Shown here piece by piece: positions 51,109-59,880 of a DNA stretch of 64,000 bases. The position numbers and the translations under genes were made by a program. Under the pieces are notes generated by a model that saw only the letters and a program-made list of their open reading frames with translations, did not search any database and had not been told where the DNA came from. The stretch lies in the NCBI RefSeq assembly GCF_900116765.1, contig NZ_UETC01000004.1:186001-250000 (forward strand). Direction: 5' to 3'. This DNA comes from Jannaschia seohaensis (GTDB lineage: Bacteria > Pseudomonadota > Alphaproteobacteria > Rhodobacterales > Rhodobacteraceae). The stretch's first letter is position 1, and the number at the start of each line of letters is the position of its first letter.

Positions 51109-52079
51109 ATGACCATCCTCAAGCACGCCTTCGCCGGGTTTGCCGTCGCGGCGGCCCTCGGGACCCTGCCGATCACGGCGTCGGCGCAGGATTGGACGCC
51201 CCGGCGCCCCATCGACTTCACCATCATGGCCGGTCCCGGCGGGGGCGCGGATCAGATCGCGCGATTCACTCAGTCGGTGGTCGAGCAGAACGACATGACC
51301 AACCGTCCGCTCGTTCCGACGAACCGGGGCGGGGGCTCGGGGCGGGGGCGCTTCTGCATCTCAAGGATGCGCGCGACCCCGAACATACGCTGATGGTCAC
51401 GCTCAACTCCCTCTACACAACGCCGCTGCGACAGGAGGCGTTGGGCGTCGACATCGAGGCCTTCACGCCGATCGCGATGATGGGCGTCGATCCCTTCGTT
51501 CTCTGGGTCCACAAGGACGAGGGCATCTCCACCTTCGAGGAATTCGTCGAGAAGGTGCGGTCCATGGACGGGGATTTCGTCATGGGCGGCGCGGGGCAGG
51601 GGCAGGAGGACTCGATTGTCATCGCCTACATGTCGGGCGCCTGCGATCTGGACATCAACTACATCCCATATGACGGCGGCGGCGCCGTGGCCAAGGATCT
51701 CGCCGGACGTCAGATCATGGCGACGGTGAACAACCCGGCCGAGGCCAAGGGCTTCTACGAGGCAGGGGATTTCGTGCCGCTCCTGGCCTTCTCGGACGAG
51801 CGCATGGACGCCTATCCGGACGTGCCCACCCTCAAGGAGAAGGGGCACGACTTCACCTACTACAACCAGCGCGCCGTGGTCGGTGCGCCCGGCATGTCGG
51901 AGGCGGCGGCCGAGTATTACCGCGATGTCTTCTCGCAGGTCTACGAGAGCGATGCCTGGCAGGGCTATGTCGAGTCCGAGAGCCTCTCGAACCTGCCGAT
52001 GGATGCCGACGAGACCCGCGCCTGATGGACCACGCAGGTTGCTAACCACCGCAACCTGCTGGCGCAGATCGACGGCTGA
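51109..52079 (+). pseudogene. tctC: Tripartite tricarboxylate transporter binding protein (TctC), broken
   Basis: From ATG 51109 it encodes a signal peptide (MTILKHAFAGFAVAAALGTLPITASA) and the start of a TctC/BugT-type periplasmic binding protein (DWTPRRPIDFTIMAGPGGGADQ). Near 51343 one G is missing from a GGGG run, so the rest (LLHLKDARDPEHTLMVTLNS ... VVGAPGMSEAAAEYYRDVFSQVYES) is in another frame. That frame ends at TGA 52023-52025, but beyond it, in phase, WTTQVANHRNLLAQIDG reads on to the natural TGA at 52077, so the first TGA is an in-frame nonsense codon, most simply a Trp TGG to TGA change. It would have bound a carboxylate for import. Confidence 0.85.
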
Positions 52080-52137
52080 GCGAGACATGCGGGCGCCCGC
52101 GACTGACGGGCGACCCTGCTAAGACGAAGGGGCGGCA

Positions 52138-52643
52138 ATGCGCCGAGGCGAAATCATCATGGTGGGGCTCCTGGCCCTCTTCTCGCTCTACCTCATGTGG
52201 AAGAGCGCGGAACTGCCCATCGGCTATATCCGTGGCCAGGGGCCGGGCGGCGGCGCGTGGCCGTTCTGGCTTTCGGCGGTGATGCCGGGCAGCTGCGGCG
52301 TGATCGCGCTGCGCTGGTGGCGCCGCGAGAGCCCGCCCTCGCGCTCCGAGGAGCCGATGCTCGACAGCTACGGCTGGCGCACGCTGGCGCAGGTCGGCGG
52401 CATCGTCGTCTTCGTGGCGCTGATCGACGTCATCTTGATCTACGGCGCCATCGCGGTTTCCTGTTCTATTACATGCGCTTCCTCGGGCGTCACGGCATCC
52501 CGCTGACGCTGACGCTGACGATCTCGCTCGTCACCCCCATCGCGATGTTCTTCTTTTTCGAGGGCGCGATGATGATCCCGATGCCGCAGGGCATGCGTTT
52601 CACCCAGCCGGTCTTCGACCTGCTCTACGACATTCTCTGCTGA
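52138..52643 (+). pseudogene. tctB: Tripartite tricarboxylate transporter small membrane subunit (TctB), frameshifted
   Basis: ATG 52138 begins a four-helix TctB-like protein (MRRGEIIMVGLLALFSLYLMW). Near 52456 one G is missing in GCGG-TTTCC; downstream homology (FLFYYMRFLGRHGIPLTLTL, ending FTQPVFDLLYDILC) continues in the neighbouring frame to the stop at 52641-52643. The last one or two helices are therefore lost from the product as written. It lies between the tctC and tctA remnants in the usual TctC-B-A order. Confidence 0.85.
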
Positions 52644-52661
52644 CGCCCGGAGGGCTCCGAC

Positions 52662-54178
52662 ATGGACGTGCTGTCCTTCCTCGCCGACGGCTTCGTGCTG
52701 GCGCTACAGCCGACCAATCTGATGCTGATCCTCATCGGCGTCTCGATCGGTCTCTTCATCGGCGCGATGCCGGGGTTCGGCTCGGTCAATGGGGTGGCGA
52801 TCCTTCTGCCGATCACCTTCCTGGTGCCGCCTAACTCGGCGATCATCTTCTTTGCGGCGATCTATTACGGGGCAATGTATGGCGGCGCGATCTCCTCGGT
52901 GACGCTGGGCATCTCGGGCGCGTCCACGGCGATGGCCACGACCTTCGACGGCAGGCCCCTGGCGCTACAGGGCCGGGCGAGCCTGGCGCTGGTGACGGCG
53001 GCGCTAGCCTCCTTCGTGGGGGGCAAGGTCGCCAACATCCTCTTCACGCTCTTCGCGCCGATCCTGGCGACGGTGGCGCTGTCCTTCGGCCCGCCGGAGA
53101 TCTTCGCGCTGATGCTGCTGGCCTTCGCGACCTTTGTCGGCCTCGGCGGCGATGACATCCCAAAGACGGTGCTTTCGATCTGCCTCGGCCTCGGCCTCGT
53201 GCTGGCGGCGGTGGGCATCGACACGATCTCCGGCGAGCCGCGGCTGGTGCTGTTCGAGATCGACGGCTTCCTGCGCGGCATCGGCTTCATCGTGCTGGCC
53301 ATCGGTGTCTATGGCATCGGCGAGATGCTTTGGATCATCGAGCAGACCCGCGGCGAGGTCACGACGACCAATCCCAAGATGACCGCCAAAGGCATGATGG
53401 CCGACACGCGCGAGGCGGTGCGTCGCGGCTGGAAGGGCACCTGGATCGGCTCGATCCTGGGCTTCTTCGTCGGCGTCCTGCCGGCTGCGGGGGCCACGCC
53501 GGGGTCGCTGATGTCCTATGGCGTGGCCAAGATGGTCTCCAAGACGCCCGAGGAATACGGGCGGGGCACGCCCGATGGGGTGGCCGCGCCGGAGGCGGCG
53601 AACAACTCCGCCTCGATCGGCTCGATGCTGCCGATGCTGACGCTGGGCATTCCCGGCTCGCCCAAGACGGCGATCCTGCTGGGCGGCATGATCATCTGGG
53701 GGCTGGTCCCGGGGCCGCGCCTCTTCGTCGACGAGAGCGAGTTCGTCTGGGCCTGATCGGCTCGTTCTACATCTCGAACGTGGCGGCGCTGCTCATTCAC
53801 CTCGCCTTCATCCCGCTCTTCATCCGGATGCTCCGCACGCCCTTCACGATCCTCGCGCCGATGATCTTCGTGCTGTCGATCATCGGCGGTTTCGCGGCGA
53901 CGCGCTCGATGCACGACATCTGGCTGATCGTGATCTTCGGCCTCGCGGCCTTCTTCCTGCGGAAGTTCGACTATCCGCTCGCGCCCGCCGTTCTGGCCAT
54001 CGTGCTGGGCCCCATCGCCGAGCCGACGCTCCGCCAGTCGCTTCTGCTCTCCTCGGGGGATCCCTCGATCTTTTTCACCCGGCCCATTGCCGGGCCGATC
54101 ACGGCGATCGCGCTGATCCTGATCTTCCTGCCCGCGTTCAAGATGCTGCGGCGGTGGAGGGCCGCCGCACGCGGGTAG
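52662..54178 (+). pseudogene. tctA: Tripartite tricarboxylate transporter large membrane subunit (TctA), frameshifted
   Basis: ATG 52662 starts a normal TctA (MDVLSFLADGFVLALQPTNL, later GAMPGFGSVNGVAILLPITF and YYGAMYGGAISSVTLGISGA). At about 53748 one G is missing from the run in TGGGCCTGATC, and the frame hits TGA at 53754. The rest of the protein (LIGSFYISNVAALLIHLAF ... FLPAFKMLRRWRAAARG) lies in another frame and ends at TAG 54176. About 140 of some 505 residues would be lost. The nucleotide sequence is otherwise well conserved, so the break is recent. Confidence 0.87.
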
Positions 54179-54184
54179 GGCGCA

Positions 54185-55165
54185 TCAGCCCGTGTAGAGC
54201 CCGGCCACCTTCGCGCGCAGCTGCACCAGCGCGAGGACAGTGTCGATGGTGGGGGTCGGCGTCTCGGTGACGCGGCCCAGTTCCTGCACCGAGCCAACCA
54301 GCGCGTCGATCTCCATCGGCCGCCCCTGGTCCAGGTCCTGGAGCATCGAGGTCCGGTGCGCACCGACCTGGGCGCCGCCCTTGATGCGGCGGTCGACGTC
54401 GATGGGGAACTTCACGCCCAGCTTCTCGGCGACGGTCTGCGCCTCGACCATCATCGCGCGCGCGACCGCCCGCGTCCCGGGATCGGTGCAGAGCACGTCC
54501 AGCGTGGCATGGGTCAGCGCGCTGATCGGATTGAAGCTGAGATTGCCCCAGAGCTTCACCCAGATCTCGTCCCGCAGCTTGGGCCGGACGGGTGCCTTGA
54601 GCCCGGCCGCCGTCAGCGCCTTGGAGAGGGCCAGCGCGCGCTCGGACTTGGACCCGTCGGGCTCCCCCAGGGAGAAGCGGTTGCCCTCGATATGCTTGAC
54701 CACGCCCGGCTCGATGACCTCGGCGGCCGGGTAGACCACGCAGCCCAGCACCCGGTCGGGGCCAAAGCCGTCCCATTGCGCGTTGCCGGGATCGACGCTT
54801 TCCAGCCGGGTGCCCTCCAGCGGGCCGCCGATCTTGTGGAAATACCACCAGGGCACGCCGTTCACGCCCGAGACGATTGTCGTGTCCGGCCCGATCAGCG
54901 GCTGCATCTTGTCCACCACCGGCGGCACGGAATGGGCCTTGAGCGTGACCACGACATAGTCCTGCGGGCCGAGTTCCGCGGGGTCGTCCGTCGCGGTGAC
55001 GGGGACCGAAATCTCTTTGCCGTCCTCGATGAGCCGCAGCCCGTTCTCGCGCATCGCGGCCAGATGCGGGCCGCGCGCCACCAGGCTGACCTCCGCCCCC
55101 GCCTGCGCGAGCTTGGCCCCCATGTAACCGCCGATCGCTCCGGCGCCGAAGATGCAGATTTTCAT
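54185..55165 (-). CDS. 2-dehydropantoate 2-reductase family protein (PanE/ApbA)
   Basis: The 326-aa NADPH-dependent reductase has the Rossmann motif GAGAIGGYMGAKLA at residues 7-20, the VVVTLKAHSVP segment with the catalytic Lys, LWGNLSFNPISALTHATL in the C-terminal domain, and the final helical part HRTSMLQDLDQGRPMEID. Besides ketopantoate reduction, many PanE-like paralogues act on other 2-ketoacids. The position (convergent with the tctA remnant, followed by a CoA ligase in the upstream direction) suits a catabolic reductase better than the biosynthetic PanE (inference). Gene start ATG at 55165. The CoA ligase stop is 14 bases upstream. Confidence 0.87.
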   Translation of the reverse strand: MKICIFGAGAIGGYMGAKLAQAGAEVSLVARGPHLAAMRENGLRLIEDGKEISVPVTATDDPAELGPQDYVVVTLKAHSVPPVVDKMQPLIGPDTTIVSGVNGVPWWYFHKIGGPLEGTRLESVDPGNAQWDGFGPDRVLGCVVYPAAEVIEPGVVKHIEGNRFSLGEPDGSKSERALALSKALTAAGLKAPVRPKLRDEIWVKLWGNLSFNPISALTHATLDVLCTDPGTRAVARAMMVEAQTVAEKLGVKFPIDVDRRIKGGAQVGAHRTSMLQDLDQGRPMEIDALVGSVQELGRVTETPTPTIDTVLALVQLRAKVAGLYTG

Positions 55166-55179
55166 GCCTTTCCCCTCGC

Positions 55180-56709
55180 TCAGCTGCCCAGGCCCAGCTT
55201 TTCGGCCAGGCCGATCCGCTGGAGCTTGCCGGTCGCGCCCTTGGGGATCTCGTCGAGGATCAGAACCTGACGCGGCACCTTGAACGCCGCCAGCCGCTCG
55301 GCCGCGAAGTCGCGGATCTCGCGCTCGGTGGCGCTGGCGCCGTCGCGCAGCACGACGGCTGCCGCGACTTCCTCGCCCAGCTTGGGATGGGGCACGGCAA
55401 AGGTCACGCATTGCGCGATGGCCGGGTGGTCCGACAGGATGCCGTCCACCTCCAGCGGGCTGACCTTTTCGCCGCCGCGGTTGATGATCTCCTTGAGGCG
55501 CCCGGTCAGGCCCAGATATCCGTCCTCATCAAACGCGCCCTGGTCGCCGGTGCGGAACCAGCGCTTGCCCTCGGCCTCGAAGAAGCTCTTGGCGTTGGCG
55601 TCCGGGTTGCTCTCGTAGCCGGGCGTGACGTTCGGACCCGAGATCACGACCTCGCCCACGCCCTCGACCAGCCGGTCCTCGGTCTCGTGCGCCACGCGCA
55701 CCTCCGGCCCTGCGGCGAGGCCGACCATCCCGGGCTTCTGGCGCCCGGGCTCGACGGGGTTGGAGCACATCTGATGCGCCGCCTCGGTCATGCCATAGGC
55801 CTCGACCACGGGGGCGCCGAAGGTCTCGGCCAGCTGCGTCATCACCGGCCCCGGCAGCGAGGCCGACGAGGAGCGCAGGAAGCGCAGCCGCGCCTTCTCG
55901 ATGATCTCGGTGTTGCGCTTGGCCCGCGCCAGGATCGCCTGATGCATCGTCGGAACGGCGGTGTACCAGGTCGGGTCCACCTCATCGAGCCAGCCGAAGA
56001 AGCGCAGCGCGTCGAAGCCCGGTGAGCAGGAGATCGAGGCCCCCGCCGCCAGCGACGCGCCCACCGCCGCCACCAGCCCGTGGATATGGAAGAGCGGCAT
56101 GACGTTCAGGCAGCGGTCCTCGGCCGTCAGCTTGAGCGAGGCCGCGATATTCCCGGCCGAAGCGGCGACGTTAGACTGCAGCAGCGGCACGATCTTGGGC
56201 CGCGAGGTCGTCCCCGACGTGTGCAGGATCAGCGCGACACCGTCCGGGCCGGGCGTGCCGTCCTCCGTCGCCGGGTTGGTCTCGCCCACGGGCGCCAGGG
56301 TGAAGGCGCCGGCCGGGCCGGTCTCGTCGGCGGTCAGCTCGATCACCGTCAGGCCCTGTCCCTCGGCGGCGGCGCGCGCCGGGCTCTCCGCCCCCGCCGC
56401 GACGATGATCGCCTTGGCGCCCAGGTCTTCGAGGTAGAAGGCGAACTCTTCTTCCTTGTAAGCAGGGTTCAGCGGGGCGGTCGTCGCGGCTTGGGCGACG
56501 GTGACGAAGGCCACCGCCATCTCGGGGCCGTTCGGCAGCACGATGGCGACCCGATCCGCCGCGCCCACGCCAGCCGCGCGCAGTGCGCCGCGCACCGCGT
56601 CCGATTGCTGGCGCAACGCGCCATAGGTCGTCCAGTCCCGGCCCGGCGCGCCGATCGCGGGCGCTCCGCTGTCATGATCCGCGATCAGTCCTGCAATCGT
56701 GTCCGCCAT
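55180..56709 (-). CDS. Acyl-CoA ligase, oxalate-CoA ligase-like (AAE3 type)
   Basis: The 509-aa AMP-forming CoA ligase has the ILHTSGTTSRPKIVPLLQ P-loop region near 165, VEAYGMTEAAHQM, the hinge RTGDQGAFDEDGYLGL, RLKEIINRGGEKVSPLEVD, and the catalytic Lys context PKGATGKLQRIGL near the end. This set, with a short N-terminus and the SRPK substitution, is closest to plant and fungal AAE3-type oxalyl-CoA synthetases (recalled family knowledge). Together with a PanE-like reductase and the tctCBA importer remnant it may belong to the uptake and breakdown of a small carboxylate; oxalyl-CoA decarboxylase is not in the window. It is transcribed away from the riboswitch. Confidence 0.82.
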   Translation of the reverse strand: MADTIAGLIADHDSGAPAIGAPGRDWTTYGALRQQSDAVRGALRAAGVGAADRVAIVLPNGPEMAVAFVTVAQAATTAPLNPAYKEEEFAFYLEDLGAKAIIVAAGAESPARAAAEGQGLTVIELTADETGPAGAFTLAPVGETNPATEDGTPGPDGVALILHTSGTTSRPKIVPLLQSNVAASAGNIAASLKLTAEDRCLNVMPLFHIHGLVAAVGASLAAGASISCSPGFDALRFFGWLDEVDPTWYTAVPTMHQAILARAKRNTEIIEKARLRFLRSSSASLPGPVMTQLAETFGAPVVEAYGMTEAAHQMCSNPVEPGRQKPGMVGLAAGPEVRVAHETEDRLVEGVGEVVISGPNVTPGYESNPDANAKSFFEAEGKRWFRTGDQGAFDEDGYLGLTGRLKEIINRGGEKVSPLEVDGILSDHPAIAQCVTFAVPHPKLGEEVAAAVVLRDGASATEREIRDFAAERLAAFKVPRQVLILDEIPKGATGKLQRIGLAEKLGLGS

Positions 56710-56972
56710 GGTCACCCCTTTCCTCCAGCCGTCCCGTGACGGTCGCGGCATCTTATTTCGTGGCCGATCGCGGAGCGCAACGCCCGACGGCCTGCGCAAT
56801 CGCCTCCGACCCCGTGTTAGCGCCACCGCATGCGACGAAAACCCCGGCGTCCTGCGTCGCGAGAGCCCGGTGCGGCCGGCGACCGACCGAAGACCGGCGC
56901 GTGCCGCGCCTGCGCGAACAGCCGGTTGACGCCTTTCGAGAAACTCCTTACCCATCGGGGCAACATAGCAGG

Positions 56973-57055
56973 GGCGCTCCGTATTGCCGGGGCTGAGATG
57001 CGGGGCGCATGCCCTCGGACCCTTGAGCTGATCTGGATAATGCCAGCGGAGCGAG
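56973..57055 (+). ncRNA. TPP riboswitch
   Basis: The leader contains the CTGAGA element (56993-56998) and the downstream conserved block CTGATCTGGATAATGCCAGC near 57028-57047, which together define the thiamine pyrophosphate aptamer. A perfect 7-bp P1 helix, CGCTCCG (56975-56981) with CGGAGCG (57047-57053), closes it. The Shine-Dalgarno-like GAGG (57053-57056) shares its first base with the P1 3' strand. TPP binding should thus hide the ribosome site of ykoF, so control is probably at translation. Confidence 0.92.
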
Positions 57056-57061
57056 GTGAGC

Positions 57062-57670
57062 ATGTTCTCAGGAGCACAAGTGTCTTTGTACCCGATGTCC
57101 GACGACTTCGTCGGCATCATTCTCGGTGCGATCGGGTCTCTGGACCCCTGGCGCGACCGGTTAAGGATCGAGACCGACTCTCTGTCGACCCTTATGGTCG
57201 GCCCCCCGGATGTGCTGTTTCCCGCGATGCGCGACCTGTTCTGCGCCGCCGCCCGGTCGGGCGTTCACACGACGATGCATGCGACCGTGTCTCGCGGCTG
57301 TCCGGGCGAGCCCGACGACCCGATCTGCACGCCGGTGGCCGGGCCGTCGCGCGACCTGAGCCTCGCCGAGCGCGTGGAGGCCTGCCGCGCGGTGGTCGCC
57401 ACCGCCCCGGTCCTGGAGCAGGAGATCTCCGTTCAGTTTTCGCTCTACCCGCTGGGCGTCGGGCATCACATGGACGAGATCTACGGCTGCATCGAGTTCC
57501 TCAAGACCTCGGGAACCTTCTTGCGGTCCAAGAACTTCTGCACCGCGCTGCGCGGCGATGCGGGGCCGGTCTTCGAGACGCTCAGCCAGGCCTTCACCGG
57601 CTTCGGGGCCACGGCCGGGCATCTCGCGATGGATGTGACCGTTTCGGCCAACTCGCCGAGCGACCGCTGA
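57062..57670 (+). CDS. ykoF: YkoF-like thiamine/HMP-binding protein
   Basis: The 202-aa protein has two similar halves (residues 8-95 and 115-200). VSLYPMSDDFVGIILGAIGSL in the first corresponds to FSLYPLGVGHHMDEIYGCIEF in the second, as in the Bacillus YkoF double-domain protein that binds thiamine-type compounds. The start is at the ATG at 57062, five bases after GAGG; a GTG six bases upstream is also in frame. It heads the ykoF-E-D-C cluster downstream of the TPP riboswitch. Its role in import is probably delivery or retention of HMP/thiamine (family knowledge). Confidence 0.88.
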   Translation: MFSGAQVSLYPMSDDFVGIILGAIGSLDPWRDRLRIETDSLSTLMVGPPDVLFPAMRDLFCAAARSGVHTTMHATVSRGCPGEPDDPICTPVAGPSRDLSLAERVEACRAVVATAPVLEQEISVQFSLYPLGVGHHMDEIYGCIEFLKTSGTFLRSKNFCTALRGDAGPVFETLSQAFTGFGATAGHLAMDVTVSANSPSDR

Positions 57671-57731
57671 AGCCAGGGTCGCGCGGCGGCCCTGTTCCCT
57701 TTCCAACATTCCCGTACCTCAGGAGGCTGAT

Positions 57732-58316
57732 ATGGCCAATACTACCGTGTGGACTCTGCGTGAGACCCTGATCGTCGCTGTGCTGGGGGCCGTCTTCGGC
57801 GTGCTCTATCTCGGCTGGGTGCAGGTGTGGCTAGTGCTTCAGGCAATCTTCGGGGCTGTGACGATGGATGTCGTGATGGGCTTTTGGTTCATCGTCTCGA
57901 TCATCGCCGCCGCCATCATCCGCAAGCCGGGCGTCGCGCTCGTGTCCGAAGTCTTGGCGGCGGCGGTCCAGGTCCTGCTGGGCAGCCCGGCCGGGCTGCT
58001 TCTGCTGCTAACCGGTCTCGTGCAGGGCGCGGGGGCCGAAGCGGTCTTCGCGGCGACGCGGTGGCGGCGCTATTCCCTGGCGGTGCTGATGGCGGCGGGC
58101 ATGGGCGCGGCCCTGTTCTCCTTTGTCTATACTTGGGTCCGCTTCGACTATGGCAGCCTGGCGCCGGGCCTTCTGGTCGCGATGTTCGCGCTGCGGCTGG
58201 CCTCCGGCGCGCTGCTGGGTGGGTTGCTCGGCCACGTGATCGTCAAGGCGCTCTACCGCACCGGCGTCCTTTCGGGGCTCGCCATCGACCGCGACATGCG
58301 CACCGCCAATGCCTGA
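57732..58316 (+). CDS. ykoE: ECF transporter substrate-specific component (YkoE, HMP/thiamine)
   Basis: The 194-aa integral membrane S-component has about five to six hydrophobic helices, with WTLRETLIVAVLGAVFGVLYLGW at the start and a central LLLTGLVQGAGAEAVF segment typical of the YkoE group. It should bind hydroxymethylpyrimidine or thiamine at the membrane. AGGAGG lies 6 bases ahead of the ATG (57732), and its end overlaps the ATPase gene by 8 bases. It needs the fused ATPases and the YkoC-type T component downstream. Confidence 0.9.
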   Translation: MANTTVWTLRETLIVAVLGAVFGVLYLGWVQVWLVLQAIFGAVTMDVVMGFWFIVSIIAAAIIRKPGVALVSEVLAAAVQVLLGSPAGLLLLLTGLVQGAGAEAVFAATRWRRYSLAVLMAAGMGAALFSFVYTWVRFDYGSLAPGLLVAMFALRLASGALLGGLLGHVIVKALYRTGVLSGLAIDRDMRTANA

Positions 58317-59880
58317 GGCGCTGGCCTATGACCGCGTCGCGCTGCGCCATGACGGCGCGGGCGGCGACGCGGTCGGTCCAGTGTCGCTCAGGCTGCGCGA
58401 GGGGGAGCGCGCCCTGCTGCTCGGCGCGTCCGGCGTGGGCAAGTCCACGCTGGTGCAGGCGGCGACGGGGCTGTTCCCGAAATCCATCCCCGGCGAAAGA
58501 CGCGGCGCGATCCGTCTCTGCGGGCGCCCGGTCGATGACCGGACGCCGGCCGACTGGGCCGATACGTGCGGCTATCTCTTCCAGGATGCGGCGCAGACGC
58601 TGGCGGGCTTCACGGTCCGCGACGAGATCGCCTTCGGTCCCGAGAATGCGGGCGTTGCCGGGGCGCGCCTTCCCGAGATCGTCGCCGAGGCCATGGCCCG
58701 TGCTGGCATCCCGGAGACCTGGTCGGCCCGCCGCATCGCGACCCTCTCGGGAGGAGAGCGCCAATGCGTCGCCCTGGCGGCGCTGCTGGCGCAGGGCGCG
58801 CCGATCACGCTTGCGGACGAGCCTGCCGCAAGCCTCGCGCCGGTCGCCGCGCGGCGGATGGCGCGATTGCTGCTTGCGCCCGGTCGCACGACGCTGGTGG
58901 TGGAGCACAAACCGGGCCCGGTCCTCGATCATATCGACCGCTGCATCGCCTTGGGCCGGGACGGGCGGGTGATGTCCGAAGGCGCGCCCCGGCAGATCTT
59001 GGCGCGCGACGCCGACGCGCTGGCCGACGCGGGCATCGCCTTGCCGCTGGCTGCCCGCTTGCATCTGAACCTGCCGGATCTAATCGACCCCCGCCTGTCG
59101 CTGGAGGAGGCTTTGGCCCGGCTGCCGCCCGGACAGGCGCACCGCCTTCGCGACGTGATCCTGCCCGCGCCGATACCCATCGGAGAGGTCGTCCTTCGGC
59201 TCGACGGGGCCGACTGCGCGCCGGCATTCGGGCCTGTCGTCCTGCGCGATGTGTCGTTGACGCTTCGCGCGGGAGAGGTGCTTGCGATCCTGGGGCCGAA
59301 CGGCGCCGGGAAGTCGACGCTTGCGGCCTGTCTCTCGGGCCTGCTGCCCCCCCGTGCCGGACGCCGGGAGGGGGCCGCCGGGGCCGTCGCCTTTCAGAAC
59401 CCCGAAGCGCATTTTAGCCGCGAATCCGTGCGCGCCGAGATCGAAGATATCGACCCCGCGCCAGAGCGCGTGTCGCGGATCCTCGACCGCTGGGGCCTGA
59501 CGGCCGTGGCCGACCAACACCCGTTCACCCTGTCGCAAGGGCAGAAGCGTCGCCTGTCTCTTGCCCTGCTGGCCGAGACCGACCGGTGGCCGCTGCTCAT
59601 CCTCGACGAGCCGACGGCCGGGCTGGACGGCGTCGCTGAAGCGGCGCTCCGCGATCGGATCGCGGGCTTGGCGCGCGAGGGCCGGGCCGTCGCGGTCATC
59701 ACCCATGACATGGATTTCGCCCTGTCCGTCGCCGACCGCGCGGTTCTGGTCGGCGGGGGCGCGCTGCGCTTCGACGGTCCTTGCGCCGCCCTGATGCGGG
59801 ACAGGGAGCGGCTGTCGGCGGCGGGGCTGCTGCCCCCGGAGGCCGCGCCGGTGCTCGATTGGATCGATAGGACATGCTGA
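58309..59880 (+). CDS. ykoD: Fused double ATP-binding subunit of the ECF transporter (YkoD type)
   Basis: The 523-aa cytoplasmic protein has two ABC ATPase domains in one chain. The first has Walker A GASGVGKS at 39-46, signature LSGGERQCVALAALL and LADEPAAS. The second has Walker A LGPNGAGKST near 330, a modified signature LSQGQKRRLSLALLAE near 405 and LLILDEPTAGLDG, then H-loop ITHDMDF. The first D-loop is degenerate (ASLAPVA), so the two sites may be asymmetric. It energises the S and T components on either side. Its start overlaps ykoE by 8 bases. Confidence 0.92.
   Translation: MPEALAYDRVALRHDGAGGDAVGPVSLRLREGERALLLGASGVGKSTLVQAATGLFPKSIPGERRGAIRLCGRPVDDRTPADWADTCGYLFQDAAQTLAGFTVRDEIAFGPENAGVAGARLPEIVAEAMARAGIPETWSARRIATLSGGERQCVALAALLAQGAPITLADEPAASLAPVAARRMARLLLAPGRTTLVVEHKPGPVLDHIDRCIALGRDGRVMSEGAPRQILARDADALADAGIALPLAARLHLNLPDLIDPRLSLEEALARLPPGQAHRLRDVILPAPIPIGEVVLRLDGADCAPAFGPVVLRDVSLTLRAGEVLAILGPNGAGKSTLAACLSGLLPPRAGRREGAAGAVAFQNPEAHFSRESVRAEIEDIDPAPERVSRILDRWGLTAVADQHPFTLSQGQKRRLSLALLAETDRWPLLILDEPTAGLDGVAEAALRDRIAGLAREGRAVAVITHDMDFALSVADRAVLVGGGALRFDGPCAALMRDRERLSAAGLLPPEAAPVLDWIDRTC

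Noticed and set aside
51015-52025. Programmed frameshifting or stop-codon recoding in the usp-tctCBA region
   Set aside because: No slippery heptamer, downstream pseudoknot or SECIS-like element is visible, and lesions in four adjacent genes are more simply explained by decay or sequence error.
50022-54184. Genomic island inserted at tRNA-Arg
   Set aside because: No integrase, no repeat of the tRNA 3' end was seen downstream, and the composition matches the neighbours.
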